Assembly (NCBI RefSeq): GCF_002355375.1
Contig: NZ_AP017312.1
Location: 2,807,001 to 2,871,000, forward strand
Reading direction: 5' to 3'
From: Aneurinibacillus soli
GTDB taxonomy: Bacteria; Bacillota; Bacilli; Aneurinibacillales; Aneurinibacillaceae
Length of the DNA stretch: 64,000 nucleotides
Part shown: piece by piece, positions 33,992-42,134 of the stretch
Numbering within the stretch: position 1 is the stretch's first letter
Layout of the letters: every line of letters starts with the position of its first letter
The notes under the pieces: generated by a model
Told to the model about the DNA's origin: nothing
The model's input: only the letters and a program-made list of their open reading frames with translations
Database searches by the model: none
Position numbers and translations under genes: made by a program

Positions 33992-34162
33992 ATGATTTAT
34001 TATGAGGTAGTTTGTTTTTATTGCAGGCAGACATTTAACGTATACGAGGGAACACCGGAATACAAATATGCGAAAGAAAACAGAGACGGAAAACATGTAT
34101 GTGAGCCATGCAGCCACACGATACAGTTAGAAGCCAGATTGAATTTTTTCAAAAAAGCGTGA
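33992..34162 (+). CDS. YlaI/DUF2197-like small zinc-binding protein
   Basis: 56 residues. VCFYCRQTFNVYEG and VCEPCSHTIQLEARLN provide two CxxC pairs about 28 residues apart in the same arrangement as B. subtilis YlaI (DUF2197). ATG at 33992 has CGAGG about 8 bases upstream. It follows the TetR gene by 14 bases, so co-transcription is likely. Its TGA stop is inside the stem of the next terminator. Function unknown. Confidence 0.7.
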   Translation: MIYYEVVCFYCRQTFNVYEGTPEYKYAKENRDGKHVCEPCSHTIQLEARLNFFKKA

Positions 34163-34190
34163 ATCCATCGTGCAACAGGTTTCACGCTTT
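34151..34190. terminator. Bidirectional terminator
   Basis: AAAAAAGCGTGAA / TTTCACGCTTT with a 16-base loop; lies between the convergent YlaI-like gene and the CPBP protease gene. Confidence 0.85.
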
Positions 34191-34196
34191 CACTTT

Positions 34197-34904
34197 TTAG
34201 GTCGAGAAGATAACATACGCATTCCAGCTCATATGAAGAAGAATTGGCGCGGCAAGGGAGTTTGTCCGCTGATAGAGAAGGCCGAATACAACTCCCGCAA
34301 GCACCGACGAGACCGGGTATCCAGGGTGCATAATGCCGAACAGTACGGACGACCCGAACAGACCGGCAACCGGATACAGACGGTTTGCCACAACCCGGTA
34401 CAGAAAGCCACGAAACATCACTTCCTCTTTCACAGGCCCAACGATAATGAGTGCAATCAGCCAAAATACTTCCTGCCATCCTCCCGCCGTATGTCGCTGC
34501 ATATTAACCGGATTCGCTGCTGTTGTTTCAAACTGCCAAAACTCAATCATCAAGAAGGAGATGATGTATAAGCAGCCAAACCCAAGCGTGATATAAAAAT
34601 ACGTAGATGGCTGCCTTAGTGCCGAAAATCGGATCGACTGTACAATCGAAACACGCACGTCCCGATACAGCACTACGATACTGAATACTACACAAGCATC
34701 GAGAAACTGCCCCACACTCCCGGTAAGCAGACTGTAGGCGAATGCTGTACTTGTAATTCCGCCCACAATCGCGGTCAGTACCGCTGTAATAATAGTAAAC
34801 GCAATGTAGGTGAGAATGACTGACCAGAAGATATGCCAGCCCATTTTTGTCGATTCTGTGTGGATCGTGGATAGTTCCCTCAAGAAAGTAACGTCCTCTC
34901 TCAT
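34197..34904 (-). CDS. CPBP family intramembrane metalloprotease
   Basis: 235 residues, about six membrane helices. Motif 1 is GPVKEEVMFRGFLYRV (EExxxR, metal-binding Glu pair), motif 2 is SSVLFGIMHPGY (FxxxH), and motif 3 is APILLHMSWNA (HxxxN), all in the expected order for the Abi/Rce1-like group. In bacteria such proteins serve in bacteriocin self-immunity, peptide processing or membrane protein turnover. Nothing adjacent shows which. ATG at 34904. Confidence 0.9.
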   Translation of the reverse strand: MREDVTFLRELSTIHTESTKMGWHIFWSVILTYIAFTIITAVLTAIVGGITSTAFAYSLLTGSVGQFLDACVVFSIVVLYRDVRVSIVQSIRFSALRQPSTYFYITLGFGCLYIISFLMIEFWQFETTAANPVNMQRHTAGGWQEVFWLIALIIVGPVKEEVMFRGFLYRVVANRLYPVAGLFGSSVLFGIMHPGYPVSSVLAGVVFGLLYQRTNSLAAPILLHMSWNAYVIFST

Positions 34905-34995
34905 GCCTCGCCTCTGAACATGCTCTGTATAGCTCTATATTCTATCATTGCGTTACATGTGTCCACGATAATTTTAATAGTTAGGAATTTTGATG

Positions 34996-35007
34996 ATCAC
35001 ATGTGAT
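34996..35007. promoter_or_regulatory. Perfect 12-base palindrome ATCACATGTGAT
   Basis: Located in the 190-base gap between the CPBP gene and the micro-gene at 35099. Possible repressor site; nothing else ties it to a regulator. Confidence 0.25.
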
Positions 35008-35098
35008 TTAGCAACTATATCAGCCCTTCTATTATTGAGTCTAATCATTTCGGTGTATTCTTGCATTTAATAAAGAGATTGTGAAAGGAGGAAACTAT

Positions 35099-35149
35099 AT
35101 GGGCTGTTCTTCATGTGGAAAAAAGAAAGGAAAAGGTAAGAAAAAGTAA
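35099..35149 (+). CDS. Candidate 16-residue Cys/Lys micro-protein
   Basis: MGCSSCGKKKGKGKKK, with AAAGGAGG 7 bases before the ATG, a near-perfect ribosome site, and a hairpin (35167-35194) 18 bases after the stop. A CxxC pair and eight Lys. It could be a tiny metal- or nucleic-acid-binding peptide. Too short for family assignment, so real expression is the open question. Confidence 0.4.
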   Translation: MGCSSCGKKKGKGKKK

Positions 35150-35166
35150 AGCGTAACGCACGGAAA

Positions 35167-35194
35167 TACGCCTCCCACTCACCTGGGAGGCGTA
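35167..35194. terminator. Hairpin between convergent genes
   Basis: Perfect eleven-base stem TACGCCTCCCA / TGGGAGGCGTA, 6-base loop. T-run is weak on both sides (TTT on the minus strand). Confidence 0.65.
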
Positions 35195-35216
35195 CAAAAA
35201 GACATTCCTAACCATG

Positions 35217-35906
35217 CTACCATATCTTAATCAGTCCGTATAAAATCAACAGCATACCAGGAAGATAATTCGCTCGGTTAAGCCAGCAAATATCCCTATA
35301 TCTCGCACCCAATCGTAAACCAGTCAGAAGTAATATTCCGTTAGTTAGTCCAATACAGAATGCTGTTAGCCATGGGGTATAGCCAATTAGTGCCGCGCCG
35401 ATTCCAGCTCCGAATGCGTCTAAGGAAAGGGCAAGCCCTAAGAGGAATGCTTCTGTTCCCGTAATGGTTCCTGAATGGTTTATATCTGCTTTGGCAGGCT
35501 GGCGCAAGATCTCAATAATGAGACCAAATGGTTTAATATTCAATCTAAGAACGGATTTTTGCTCAAGATGTGAATCCGAGATTTGTATGACATAGCACGA
35601 ATTGCGTGTACCCTCATCTTCCTCTTTTCCTGTTCCCATCTGTTGACGGTAAATTTGGTAAATGGACCATATTCCAATAAGCACAATCAATAATCCGCCA
35701 GCCGCCTGAGCAATGCCCGGTGAAATAAAAAAAGATAGCTCACGCCCGATTTGCATGGATAAGAACATGGCCGTTCCAGAGCAAAACACAATAATTAGTA
35801 TGGAACGCAAAGGTACATAAATTCGCCTTATCCCATAGGTCATCCCGGCACTTAATCCGTCCAAACTTACTGTGCATGCAAATGCCAACAGCGAGATGAT
35901 CCCCAT
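35217..35906 (-). CDS. ytaF: Sporulation membrane protein YtaF (MntP-like)
   Basis: 229 residues. LAFACTVSLDGLSAGMTYGI and the mirrored second-half block LGLALSLDAFGAGIGAAL carry the paired SLD motifs typical of YtaF and the related manganese exporter MntP. Six helices in two inverted repeats, joined by a cytoplasmic loop of ~65 residues containing a KADINHSGTIT segment. In B. subtilis the protein is linked to sporulation, and its transport substrate is unproven. Start ATG at 35906 (GGGGG at about 6 bases). Confidence 0.9.
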   Translation of the reverse strand: MGIISLLAFACTVSLDGLSAGMTYGIRRIYVPLRSILIIVFCSGTAMFLSMQIGRELSFFISPGIAQAAGGLLIVLIGIWSIYQIYRQQMGTGKEEDEGTRNSCYVIQISDSHLEQKSVLRLNIKPFGLIIEILRQPAKADINHSGTITGTEAFLLGLALSLDAFGAGIGAALIGYTPWLTAFCIGLTNGILLLTGLRLGARYRDICWLNRANYLPGMLLILYGLIKIW

Positions 35907-36010
35907 TGCCCTCCCCCTTTAACGCTTGCTGCCTTTTCATTTACATTCAACATTCATTCATCGTATGGAAAGCACGTTACATTTATGAACAGGAAAAATG
36001 GCAGGATAAA

Positions 36011-36040
36011 TAGCACTCCGAATAGGAAATCGGAGTGCTA
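36011..36040 (-). terminator. Terminator ending the P-type ATPase operon
   Basis: Perfect eleven-base stem TAGCACTCCGA / TCGGAGTGCTA, 8-base loop, TTTATCC on the minus strand. Confidence 0.8.
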
Positions 36041-36045
36041 AAAAA

Positions 36046-36429
36046 TCACACCTCTGCTCTATCCTGTGAAAGCACAGACTGGTTCATCATATGAGTCGCT
36101 CCCTGTGGTAGCCGTGCCATTCCTTCCATCACCGGATTGTTGAAAACGAGATTGCCCGCCTGCATCCCAACGGTACGCCCTACTCGATCACCCAGAAGTC
36201 CGCCTACAACCGATCCGACTACCGTACCGACACCTGGAAAAATAGCGGTCCCAAGTATGGCCCCGTATTCGATCCCCGTCATAACACCTAAGGCGACTCC
36301 TACGTTCTTAGTCGTATTAGCCGCGTATTGCATGCCTGACATACCACCGCTTTGTAGTTGCCGTGTATCTTCCCACTGCGACAAACTACCGGAAATCACA
36401 CCGGCCCATAATGATGTTCCACGAAACAT
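36046..36429 (-). CDS. Glycine-zipper membrane protein in the P-type ATPase operon
   Basis: 127 residues from the ATG at 36429 (AAGGAGGC 6 bases before). The middle reads [20 protein letters not shown] and [13 protein letters not shown], a GxxxG glycine zipper likely to form an oligomeric membrane helix pair. N-terminus ([20 protein letters not shown]) and Met-rich tail ([20 protein letters not shown]) are soluble. Last of four genes transcribed from 41513 leftward. Function unknown; association with the ATPase is inferred from gene order. Confidence 0.65.
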   Translation of the reverse strand: MFRGTSLWAGVISGSLSQWEDTRQLQSGGMSGMQYAANTTKNVGVALGVMTGIEYGAILGTAIFPGVGTVVGSVVGGLLGDRVGRTVGMQAGNLVFNNPVMEGMARLPQGATHMMNQSVLSQDRAEV

Positions 36430-36458
36430 TGTTATGCCTCCTTCGTATATACGTTCCG

Positions 36459-36689
36459 TTACCAACGCCATATTTTTGGAAAAGAAATCCACGACAGAAG
36501 ATTCAACTTATGTTCTTTTCCCTTAGTCTTTACCATGCCGAAAAACTCGCCAAAAAATACTTCCCATTTCTTTCCGATTTGCTCTTTGCTAGTATGATTG
36601 TTCAACACTATCGCAATGCTTACATTTAGCGCTTCCCGCAAATGGGCGAATGCCTGTTGAAGATGATGATCTACTTTTTGCTCTTCCAT
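36459..36689 (-). CDS. Small soluble helical protein in the P-type ATPase operon
   Basis: 76 residues. [20 protein letters not shown], then [20 protein letters not shown] and [20 protein letters not shown]. Helical, without Cys or a strong membrane helix; the C-terminus is Trp-rich. ATG at 36689 with AGGAGG 8 bases before. It lies 12 bases after the 36702-36944 gene on the same strand. Not recognised. Confidence 0.6.
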   Translation of the reverse strand: MEEQKVDHHLQQAFAHLREALNVSIAIVLNNHTSKEQIGKKWEVFFGEFFGMVKTKGKEHKLNLLSWISFPKIWRW

Positions 36690-36701
36690 GCCAGATTCCT
36701 C

Positions 36702-36944
36702 CTATTCGTAAATTTCTCTGTCTACACGTTTCCGGAGCCGCTCAAACTGTGCTTCTGCCACAATGTCTTCTGCTTCTTCTTTGGCTATACGGGCAGTGGT
36801 GCACAGTCCGGTCCACGTAGCAGCTGCCGCCCTGGCCCCAATATTTCCCGCAGCACTTACTGTTGTTTTTACAATAGGGAGCAAAACAGGAGCAGCTAGC
36901 AACATAGCCGAACCGATTACAACACGCTCAAGATTTATCCTCAT
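36702..36944 (-). CDS. PacL/DUF5132-like single-pass membrane protein
   Basis: 80 residues. One hydrophobic helix (VVIGSAMLLAAPVLLPIVKT) is followed by an Ala/Glu-rich helix (ARIAKEEAEDIVAEAQFERL) ending RKRVDREIYE. This order, an N-terminal helix and then an EAxxxVAEA tail, is that of DUF5132 and of the mycobacterial PacL proteins, which bind next to metal P-type ATPases and scaffold them. It is 12 bases after the ATPase stop. The likeness to PacL is my inference; no metal-binding tail motif such as DLHDHDH is present here. Confidence 0.6.
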   Translation of the reverse strand: MRINLERVVIGSAMLLAAPVLLPIVKTTVSAAGNIGARAAAATWTGLCTTARIAKEEAEDIVAEAQFERLRKRVDREIYE

Positions 36945-36956
36945 GCTTTCACTTCC

Positions 36957-39900
36957 TTATGCTGCCTGTACAACAGGACGAGATAATATATGCGAGCTTG
37001 CTCCCAAACCGCTGAGCAGCGGTTTGGACACAAGACTCACCGAGCTTCCTACAAGCAGAACTTGCAGGAGGTGATGCAACTGAAGCGGAGCCGTGTGGAA
37101 TATCCGAGCCAGTCCCGGCACGTAGATAACCGAGAAGAGAGCCAGCCAGGAGACTCCAAGCGCTCCGACAAAGAACTTATCGCGCGTCCACTCTGAGAAA
37201 CGTTGTCCCTTCTCCTGTCTCCAGGAGAACGTCTGACTTAGCTGCCCAGCTACAAGCGTTGCAAACGCCATCGTCCGAGCAACCGGTAGCGACGCGCCAG
37301 CTGCCAGACTGGTTGCGAACAGTCCGAGCGAACCGAGACCGAGGATGGAGCCACGAATGATGACTTTCTTATACAGACTTCGATCGACAATGTCCTGCTT
37401 TTCTGTGGTCAACTCTTTATTGCCTGGATTAACGGCAAGCACCGCGGCCGGCAGTGCGTCCGTCAACAAATTCATCAGCAGAATTTGAATCGGCACGAGC
37501 GGAATTGGCATCCCTGCAAGCACGGCAGCGCTGCTGACGATGACTTCAGCCAGGTTACCAGTCAGAAGGCAGCCAATAGCCTTCCGAATATTCCCGATAA
37601 TCGTTCGACCTTCTTTGACGCCGTCAACAATGGAACCGAAGTGATCTTCTTTCAGTACCATATCCGCCGACTGTTTGGTCACTTCGGTACCTGTCCTGCC
37701 CATAGCGATGCCCACGTCAGCTTTCTTGATTGCCGGGGCATCGTTCACCCCATCCCCTGTCATCGCCACAAGCTGTTCGGTATATTGGTACGCCTTTACG
37801 ATCCGTAGCTTATGTTCAGGCGATACACGAGCGAAAATCGAGACATTCGGAACAACCGCCACCAATTCGGCCTCACTCATCCGGTCCACATCTCCCCCGG
37901 TCAGTACGCGATCACCATCTCGGTAAATGCCAAGCTGCTTCCCGATCGCCATTGCCGTGATCGGATGGTCACCGGTAATCATAACCGGTTTTACGCCGAG
38001 ACGAATCGCTTCCTCAATCGCGATCGCCGCTTCCGGCTTCGCCGGGTCGATCATCCCTACCATCCCAACATAAATCATCTGCTCATCCGCCGCACTTTCA
38101 CAAGCTTCTCCTTCATTTAGCGGACGGTAGGCAAACCCGAGCACACGCAATGCATCTGCGGCAAATGATTCATTTTGCTGAAGAATGCTTGCTCTGATTT
38201 CATCTGTTAGCGGATACGTAACGCCTTGATACTGATAAGAGACACAGCGTTTCAGCGTTGCTTCCACCGATCCTTTGGACATGAGGAAGCATTCATTCTC
38301 TTTGCCCTCTTCATGGCAAATGACACTCATCGTGCCATGATACGAATCAAACGGAATCTCCCGCTTGCGCTGCCAATGGGCAAGCTGTTCTTTATACACA
38401 CCGCCTTTGGCCGAAAGCGTCAGTAGCGCCCCTTCGGTAGGATCGCCCTTCATCGTCCAGCTTCCATCTTCCTGTGTAAGGGTACTGTTGTTGCAGAGCA
38501 CGCCAATGTGGAGAATCTGGGCAATATCTTTGTCAACAACAAGCGGTTCTCCTACACAATCTATAATCTCGCCCGACGGATCATACCCTTCCCCGCTAGC
38601 CTGCCATACTTCATGAACGGTTGCCATTCGAGTAACGGTCATCTCGTTTTTGGTCAATGTCCCGGTCTTGTCCGAACAAATGACTGACACGCGGCCAAGC
38701 GCTTCGAGTGCCGAGAGTTTGCGCATGATGGCATTGCGCTTCGACATACGACGCATGCCAGCGCTCAGGGCAATCGTAATCGTTACCGGCAGTCCTTCCG
38801 GAATTGCCGAAGCAATCAGGGCAACGGAAGTCGGTATCATCTGACCGATTGTATTGCCGCGGAGCAAGCCGACTCCTAGTACGAGAATCCCGGCTGCAAA
38901 AGCGCCTTTTACGAATTTTTTGCTGATGGAAGTCACTTTTTCCTGCAATGGGGTCACAGCTTCTTCGTCTTTCAAAAGCGAGGTGAGGTACCCGATTTCT
39001 GTGTTCATACCCGTTTCCACGACAATGCCCATTGCTTTGCCGCGTGTAATGTTTGTCCCCATATAAACCATGTTAGTTCGTTCTGCCAATGCCGTATCGA
39101 TCGCCACTGTACCTGCTGACTTCTTCACCGCCATCGATTCACCGGTGAGTGCAGCTTCATTCACTTCCAGATTCCAGTGCGAAATAATCCGTATATCAGC
39201 CGGAACACAGTCACCTGCTTCGAGCACAACCACATCGCCTGGTACAAGATCAACAGAAGAAAGTTCACACTCGGTGCCCGAGCGGATTACCTTACACATC
39301 GGCGGTTGGAACTCATTGAGTTCATCCACCACTTTCTCCGCTTTTTGTTCTTGTAAGGTACTGATGATGGCGTTAGCTACCAGCACAGCCGACATTGCTA
39401 CGCCGTCAAAAATATCCCCCGAAAAAATCGAGAGCGTGGCCGTACCGAGCAGCACAAGTGTGGTAAATTCTTTGAATTGGCGGGTAAACCGCATAATCCA
39501 GGACGACTTTTCGGCAGGAAGCAATTGATTGAGTCCGGCTTTGGCTCGAATGCCCGCAATTTTTTGCTCTTCCAGCCCGATATGCTGATCGGTATGCAGC
39601 CCAGAAAGGACATCCTCTTCCCCCATGGAATGCCACGAAGTGCCGCCCCGCTTTTCGATTTGCGGTTTGGCCCCTTCCTTGCCAGCCGTATGTGCGCTAT
39701 TTTCCTGCTTACTATGCCGTGTAGCTCGCGTGATCCATAACAGCTTCAGTGCATCCGCAATCAGATTGACAAGCGGCGCAAATAGCCTTCCGGTTACCAT
39801 AAGCCCTGTTCCAGCTACATTCCACAGCGCTGTCCATTTTCGATGTTGCCCGGTTACATGCTCTGCATGTTTTGCATAGGCATAGTTCTTTGATAGATGC

Positions 39901-41513
39901 TTTAGTTCTTTGATATGCAGATGACCGCATGCCACCTTCTCGAAGCTCGGGTTGTTCGTAATGATAAGATACGGTTTATTTTTCTCCCGTTCTGACGAGA
40001 AGCTCTCTTGCGCCATCCGGGTGAATGTCTGTTCCTCCGGGTTGGTTTTCCGTAAAATCCCGATCGAATCTTCCAGAAACTGAACCTGCACATGAGGATA
40101 CTGTTCCACAAATTGTTTTACATACATCGCTGCTTTTTTCGGTGAGAATGGAGGGGTATATAGCAGTACGCCAAGACACTTCCCCTGCTTCGATAGGAAA
40201 TAAGCCTGCCCCCCGTTTTTTTCACAACGTTTCGCTTCCAATTCGTATTCATGTGTAGTGATGTTATGTTTTTGCATCCAGCGTTTCGTGCCAAACAATA
40301 CAGTCTGCCGATTCAGTTTTCCAGCGAGACCGTCCTCTGTTTCTTCCAGATGCTGAGGTGTATGCTTGGTTTTTCTGAACGTTTCTGCTTTTGTCTGAAT
40401 TAGTTTTTTCAATGGATGTTCTGTTTTTTCCACCATGTTGGCGGCGAGCGGCCAGATGACGTCTTCGCTTTCCGAGCTACTCCAGTACAGAGCCTTCTCC
40501 TCCCCATTAAAGAGAAGACTTGTATCTTCTACAACCAACTCCTGAACTTCAGCCAGTTCACATAGTGTGATGTTCTCCGGAAGAGTCACACCATCTTCCT
40601 TCGCTTTTAATTCCTGCGCCTTCCACGCATGTTCTTCCGCTACCAAACACGGCTGCGGGTTTGCAGCAAGCAAGATGCCCAGCGTATACAGTGGATTGCG
40701 TGTAAGAAAGAAAGCCGCTCCTGCCAGCCCAAAACCTAGCTTGGTGGCTCGACTCGCATACGCTTTTGTCTGGCTTGAGACGTACTGGGCGGAGTCCGTT
40801 TCTTGACCAAGATGCTTTGTACGCTGCCATTGCAAAAATCGTATAGCGCTAATACCGGCGAGCACCAGCAGATTCTCACGCACAAGCGCCAATCCTAACG
40901 CGGCTGCGCCAAGAACCAAGTCCTCATTTACACGTCCCTCACGCGAAAAACGTCCAAATCCCTTTTTTAGAATGGGATACCCGCTTACAATCGACAAAAT
41001 GCCTGCAGCTGAAAACAATCCCGCGCTGCGTGCGAGTTGCGACCGTCCCATGAGCAGTTGTTTTACGCCCAGCACACCCAGTCCGGCGACAGACGCCGTA
41101 AGGATGATCGGTGGCTTATCTTCCGGTTCTCGCTTATCCACCGGCATGGCCCGAAAATGCTCAGAAATCTGCTCTGGCGCATCTGCAGTCAGCACAGCAG
41201 CACTTGCTGTCTCAAGTACTGTCTGCTTATCTGGACCTTCTTCGAATTTCGAATGCCGGTCCACATACTGTTCTTCTTCTAGTTGCTGCAGTAGACGGCA
41301 AAGCGTATGTGCCGAAACCTTTGCCGCATCATATTGAAGTAACACCCTTCCTGTAAATGGACAGGCACTGACGTTCATATGTTCGATGTTTATATGAAAA
41401 AAGGTTTCAATCTTCCGCGCAAACGCGGCATCTCCTTTTAGTCCGTATACTTCGATACGCAGCCTGCCGGGCAGCGAACGAATAAATCTTTCTTTAAACG
41501 TAATGCATGCCAA
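36957..41513 (-). CDS. Giant P-type cation ATPase with a degenerate N-terminal ATPase half (CtpI-like)
   Basis: 1,518 residues from a TTG at 41513 with GGAGAG 8 bases before. Residues ~10-85 resemble an HMA fold without CxxC (RSLPGRLRIEVYGLKG). About 130-630 look like a heavy-metal P-type ATPase with dead sites: VVEDTSLLFNG near 325 in place of DKTGT, though an HP motif (EKTEHPLKK) remains. About 680-1510 are a complete Ca2+-type ATPase: IPEGLP in helix 4, LTGES near 789, SDKTGTLTKNEMTV near 946, MTGDGVNDAPA near 1250, and LLMNLLTDALPAAVLA in helix 6. The layout recalls M. tuberculosis CtpI. It is the first gene of an operon of four. Ion and direction unknown. Confidence 0.85.
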   Translation of the reverse strand: MACITFKERFIRSLPGRLRIEVYGLKGDAAFARKIETFFHINIEHMNVSACPFTGRVLLQYDAAKVSAHTLCRLLQQLEEEQYVDRHSKFEEGPDKQTVLETASAAVLTADAPEQISEHFRAMPVDKREPEDKPPIILTASVAGLGVLGVKQLLMGRSQLARSAGLFSAAGILSIVSGYPILKKGFGRFSREGRVNEDLVLGAAALGLALVRENLLVLAGISAIRFLQWQRTKHLGQETDSAQYVSSQTKAYASRATKLGFGLAGAAFFLTRNPLYTLGILLAANPQPCLVAEEHAWKAQELKAKEDGVTLPENITLCELAEVQELVVEDTSLLFNGEEKALYWSSSESEDVIWPLAANMVEKTEHPLKKLIQTKAETFRKTKHTPQHLEETEDGLAGKLNRQTVLFGTKRWMQKHNITTHEYELEAKRCEKNGGQAYFLSKQGKCLGVLLYTPPFSPKKAAMYVKQFVEQYPHVQVQFLEDSIGILRKTNPEEQTFTRMAQESFSSEREKNKPYLIITNNPSFEKVACGHLHIKELKHLSKNYAYAKHAEHVTGQHRKWTALWNVAGTGLMVTGRLFAPLVNLIADALKLLWITRATRHSKQENSAHTAGKEGAKPQIEKRGGTSWHSMGEEDVLSGLHTDQHIGLEEQKIAGIRAKAGLNQLLPAEKSSWIMRFTRQFKEFTTLVLLGTATLSIFSGDIFDGVAMSAVLVANAIISTLQEQKAEKVVDELNEFQPPMCKVIRSGTECELSSVDLVPGDVVVLEAGDCVPADIRIISHWNLEVNEAALTGESMAVKKSAGTVAIDTALAERTNMVYMGTNITRGKAMGIVVETGMNTEIGYLTSLLKDEEAVTPLQEKVTSISKKFVKGAFAAGILVLGVGLLRGNTIGQMIPTSVALIASAIPEGLPVTITIALSAGMRRMSKRNAIMRKLSALEALGRVSVICSDKTGTLTKNEMTVTRMATVHEVWQASGEGYDPSGEIIDCVGEPLVVDKDIAQILHIGVLCNNSTLTQEDGSWTMKGDPTEGALLTLSAKGGVYKEQLAHWQRKREIPFDSYHGTMSVICHEEGKENECFLMSKGSVEATLKRCVSYQYQGVTYPLTDEIRASILQQNESFAADALRVLGFAYRPLNEGEACESAADEQMIYVGMVGMIDPAKPEAAIAIEEAIRLGVKPVMITGDHPITAMAIGKQLGIYRDGDRVLTGGDVDRMSEAELVAVVPNVSIFARVSPEHKLRIVKAYQYTEQLVAMTGDGVNDAPAIKKADVGIAMGRTGTEVTKQSADMVLKEDHFGSIVDGVKEGRTIIGNIRKAIGCLLTGNLAEVIVSSAAVLAGMPIPLVPIQILLMNLLTDALPAAVLAVNPGNKELTTEKQDIVDRSLYKKVIIRGSILGLGSLGLFATSLAAGASLPVARTMAFATLVAGQLSQTFSWRQEKGQRFSEWTRDKFFVGALGVSWLALFSVIYVPGLARIFHTAPLQLHHLLQVLLVGSSVSLVSKPLLSGLGASSHILSRPVVQAA

Positions 41514-41592
41514 TGTTCTCTCTCCTCTCCCCTCTTCATTGATGTCCAAATTACAAATCATAACGTGTAGTATTGGTTGTGGTAAGTCATTC

Positions 41593-41635
41593 TATACGTA
41601 AAAATTTGTTAAAATCGGTTTTTACGACGTATAAA
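41593..41635. promoter_or_regulatory. Divergent promoter and imperfect palindrome
   Basis: TATACGTAAAAA (from 41593) is mirrored by TTTTTACGACGTATA (to 41633), an inverted repeat with a 3-base insertion. On the plus strand TTGTTA (41606-41611) and TATAAA (41630-41635) are 18 bases apart, a sigma-A promoter for the 41691 gene lying within the palindrome. The minus-strand promoter for the ATPase operon is less clear (TATAGA at 41591-41596). Confidence 0.5.
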
Positions 41636-41690
41636 GATGAGCAAATCATGCCACAATAATTTCTATAGTTCATTAAGGAGGAGAAGCACT

Positions 41691-42062
41691 ATGTTAAAAA
41701 AACTACTTCCCAAGTCTCCCTTAGGCATCGTCCTTACCGCCGCTGCCGTTATCTTATATGCATCACCCGAAGCAAGAAAAGCAGTTCGCAAGGCTGCCGT
41801 CAAAGGCTTGTCAGCACTCATGGCCCTAACGGAACAACTTAAAGAAAGTACTTCCTCGATACGCAACGAACTTTCCGAAACGATGCAGGAGAGCGAAAAA
41901 ACGGAAGACACGAACCTCTCAAAACTCGATACACACACAACATTTACATACAACACAGAAATCGAACCGGAAGATTTCCTCAAGGGTCCAGGACCGTTAA
42001 ACGTAATGAACGACGAATACTTGAAGAAGCACGCCACAGAGATTCCGACAAAACTACATTAA
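41691..42062 (+). CDS. Membrane-anchored helical protein divergent from the P-type ATPase
   Basis: 123 residues from the ATG at 41691, with AAGGAGG 8 bases before. One hydrophobic helix (LGIVLTAAAVILYASPEARK) is followed by a long charged helical tail (VKGLSALMALTEQLKESTSS, ETMQESEKTEDTNLSKL) and a low-complexity end. Like the 36702-36944 product it has one N-terminal membrane helix and a helical cytoplasmic part, and it shares the divergent palindrome with the ATPase operon. Possibly another scaffold protein of that system; no family recognised. Confidence 0.6.
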   Translation: MLKKLLPKSPLGIVLTAAAVILYASPEARKAVRKAAVKGLSALMALTEQLKESTSSIRNELSETMQESEKTEDTNLSKLDTHTTFTYNTEIEPEDFLKGPGPLNVMNDEYLKKHATEIPTKLH

Positions 42063-42075
42063 AGGTTGCAACACG

Positions 42076-42105
42076 AAAAGACCGGATAGCCTGTCCGGTC
42101 TTTTT
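42076..42105 (+). terminator. Terminator after the 41691 gene
   Basis: AAAAGACCGGA / TCCGGTCTTTTT, 8-base loop. Confidence 0.85.
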
Positions 42106-42134
42106 CCATACATCAAACGACGAGGTACAAGATA

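Noticed and set aside
36137-36526. Plus-strand 129-codon frame opposite the glycine-zipper gene
   Set aside because: Pro/Thr/Ser-rich antisense shadow with no ribosome site.
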